Positions 62,061 to 64,000 of a stretch of DNA of 64,000 bases are shown piece after piece (position 1 is the stretch's first letter; each line of letters opens with the position of its first letter). The position numbers and the translations under genes were made by a program. This stretch comes from Durusdinium trenchii (lineage: Eukaryota; Sar; Dinophyceae; Suessiales; Symbiodiniaceae): NCBI GenBank assembly GCA_963970005.1, contig CAXAMN010022729.1, positions 313,553-377,552 of the forward strand, given 5' to 3'. The notes under the pieces were generated by a model, which searched no databases, had not been told where the DNA came from, and saw only the letters and a program-made list of their open reading frames with translations.

Positions 62061-62267
62061 AATAACCTCAAGGTTATGTTTCAAAATAGACTATTTCTCA
62101 GTCTAAATTCAAGTTTATTTAAAATAGACTAATAGTTAGAAAATAATCTAGAAAAGCTGTTCTAACTATTAGTTAGGAAATAGTCTAATCTGGTCTTAGA
62201 GGTATTGGTCAACTCCGACTACCGCTGACCGCGTACCAAACCTATCGTGAGATTCGTCGATTTACCT

Positions 62268-63744
62268 AGTCTCACACCACCTTTGGCGCGGAGCTTAAAA
62301 TCTTGCCTCCCCTCGGGGAGGCGTGTGTGTGTGTAACCCTTGGAATCATAGGGATCCTTTCGGATTGTTTTCGGTTTGACCGTTGTTTTTCGTTTTGCAG
62401 CAGGGGAGTGCGGCGTGATTGTGGGACCGCACTCAACGAAGCTACCGCAATCACGGGATACCGAGTCTGATCAACTCGGCGTACCTGCAAGTTTTCTTTT
62501 TCTGAAATGGCGCGAGGCTAAGCCAAGAACCTCAAGCTGCAGATGTGAGCGGAACGTCGTCAGCCTGTTCGTTCGTCGCTCGGTCTTTTCTTTTCCTTTT
62601 GGGCCATTTCTCCGTTTGAAGACCCCCAGGATTCGTTGGTTCCCTACCGGTACTCTTAGGAATTGGAACCCTAGGCCGGCGTGTGGCACCGCTATCAAGT
62701 CAGTACGCATTTCCACAAGTGTGTGTGTGTGTGTGGGTGTGTTTTTGGCGTGTTTGCGTTCGGGTTCGTGGGTTCCATCTTGTGATTTCAGCTTGCCGGT
62801 TAACAGGTTAACACTGCTGTTGGTGGCACGGGCTCAACGTAACCAACAGGAAAACACAAAAACGAACCACACGGAACTCGGCTGGCAGGATTGCAGGCCG
62901 TTTGTAGGCCCTTTTGCTGGGGGGACTGGCGCCCCCCGGCGAGTGAAGCGAAGCCCACTTGCAAAGCCGCTTCGCAGCCCAAAGATTGAGGCCGCCAAGC
63001 CAGTTGGCTTTTGCTCTTTGAGTGTATTCACCCGGCCATACGATGGTCCATGCCGGCCTGACCTGCCGAAAGCCTTGTTTGCGACCAAACCATGGCCCAA
63101 TGTTTTGGGAAACCCCGGGAAACCCCACGATGTTGGCCCAACCCAAGCCAGCGTGTTGTACGGCGCGCAAAGACAATGAGACAGTATTTTTTGCACTTGT
63201 GAGGGATGCCCCTCCGAGCGGGTTGCTGGATGTCAACACCCACGCCGCGATTCGACCAAGGAGTGTGGTTGGCGTGGACCACGCCCCAACCCCCAGACCT
63301 CGCTCGCCCTTGCCTGATCTCCCAAGCCAGGGTTTTTTTTCCGCATCCTTTTGTTTCTTTCATTCCAGCTCCCACTTCCGCTCGCCTCCTCGCTTGTGCC
63401 GGTTAGGCTACCACCCACACGTAGTGGTCACTCGACCCGGACGATTGGCGGAACGAAGTCATTGCCAACGGCCTCATTGTTATCTAGCTTGCATTTTTTC
63501 CCGAGAGCGCCTGCGAAGGGTTCTTCGTAAAAAAACATCTGCAGAACTACGTCTCATTTACATCTTCGCATCTTCACCTCTGCACGTCCACATTCTCACC
63601 TATATCTCTGCTCATGTTCACATCTGCGCATCTACATCTCTGCTCATCTTCACATCTGCGCATCTACATCTCCGCTCATCTTCACATCTTCACATCTACA
63701 TCTCACAACTTCACCTCTCGCTCTTCTTTACTTTATCTCTTAAG
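62268..63744. other. No gene identified; strong hairpin and GT repeats
   Basis: A perfect hairpin GCCTCCCC-TC-GGGGAGGC at 62305-62322 is followed by (GT)n, with a second (GT)n at about 62719-62736. Plus-strand frames 62376-63179 and 63022-63834 are open but have no motif, and they overlap antisense frames of similar length. ACATCT/TCATCTTCACATCTGCGCATCTAC-type short repeats lie at about 63560-63710. Confidence 0.5.
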
Positions 63745-64000
63745 GCCGGGGGCGGCGCCGCCCGGAAGCGCGAAACAGGCTGGCGTAAACGCGGCGTGTC
63801 GCTGGTGAGCGGGGTGATTGGCGGTATCGTGTGATATAGGATTGCTTCTTGTGTGGGCAGACCGTGGGGCGACGCGACATTCGTGATGTCGCAGGGCCAC
63901 GCGTATTTGCGCGGCCTTGGTGGAAAGTGCGTTTGTGTGGCGCCGTGCCCCTGGGGAGCGCGAAACATGCTGGCGTAAACGCGACGTGTCGCTGGTGAGC
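63745..64000. repeat. 190-bp satellite, second site
   Basis: The same family as 450-1378: CGAAACAGG at 63771 and CGAAACATG at 63961 give a spacing of 190. It runs off the window end, so the array may continue. Confidence 0.92.

Larger units (their letters stand above)
59379..62202. mobile_element. 2.8-kb TIR element flanked by TA
   Basis: The terminal inverted repeats begin CCTCTAAGACCAGATTAGAC and stay identical for about 25 bases, then diverge with further inverted TAACTAATAGTTAG-type pieces (59379-59450 against 62202-62065). TA stands on both outer sides (59377-59378, 62203-62204), as for Tc1/mariner-type insertions. No transposase motif was found inside. Cargo is two or three plus-strand frames and a minisatellite. 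Subterminal direct repeats with CATGGCCTAAGTAACATG-like units lie at about 59670-59715 and 61950-61995. Confidence 0.82.

Noticed and set aside
1-64000. tRNA, rRNA and spliced-leader RNA genes
   Set aside because: No convincing B-box with cloverleaf context, no rRNA core sequence and no full-length leader were seen by eye.

Overview
The window looks like nuclear DNA of a dinoflagellate, probably a Symbiodiniaceae-type genome. This is inferred from content, not from a database match. The pointers are partial copies of the dinoflagellate spliced leader in front of coding copies, many intronless BspA-type leucine-rich-repeat (LRR_5) copies, Copia-type retroelements with very short LTRs, a Penelope-like reverse transcriptase, and no sign of bacterial operons, rRNA or tRNA. 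Most long open frames are parts of mobile elements or of repeated gene families, and nearly all are broken by frameshifts. A 400-base run of N (41318-41717) shows this is a draft assembly, so some breaks may be assembly or base-calling errors.

Layout. 1-1380: two satellite families (units about 60 and 190 bp); the 190-bp family returns at 63745-64000. 1380-3569: mostly non-coding, with one orphan AMP-binding exon. 3570-10292: a Copia element with 70-bp LTRs, primer-binding site and polypurine tract. Its protease-integrase half is inverted relative to the RT-RNase H half, and its protease is interrupted by a 721-bp TIR element. 10300-11100: microsatellites. 11100-14828: sparse exon-like frames, one resembling the C10 protein. 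14829-23504: a second Copia element with 168-bp LTRs, gag to RNase H on the minus strand. 23505-26780: nothing identified. 26780-37700: fragments of gag, of a third Copia RNase H and of LRR genes, studded with a short A-tailed retroposon. 38238-41000: one intact LRR gene and a rearranged one. 41038-50959: minus-strand block of overlapping frames with glycosyltransferase-like, alpha/beta-hydrolase-like and superfamily 1 helicase regions. 52200-56260: plus-strand Penelope-like element with a GIY-YIG-like segment upstream of the RT. 56213-59428: low-complexity and unidentified frames, the last cut by a 2.8-kb TIR element (59379-62202) flanked by TA.

Two structural signals cut across these annotations. 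(1) At least ten short hairpins between 29.9 and 50 kb, mostly in spacers beside the LRR and helicase genes, share the central hexamer CTAAGG while their stems differ with base pairing kept. (2) A family of nine short retroposons ends in a stem-loop plus A-tract. Its stem shows compensatory changes, and two copies have clear 18-19 bp target duplications. Together with spliced-leader relics upstream of three LRR copies, this suggests that RNA-templated copying has been a main force shaping the locus.
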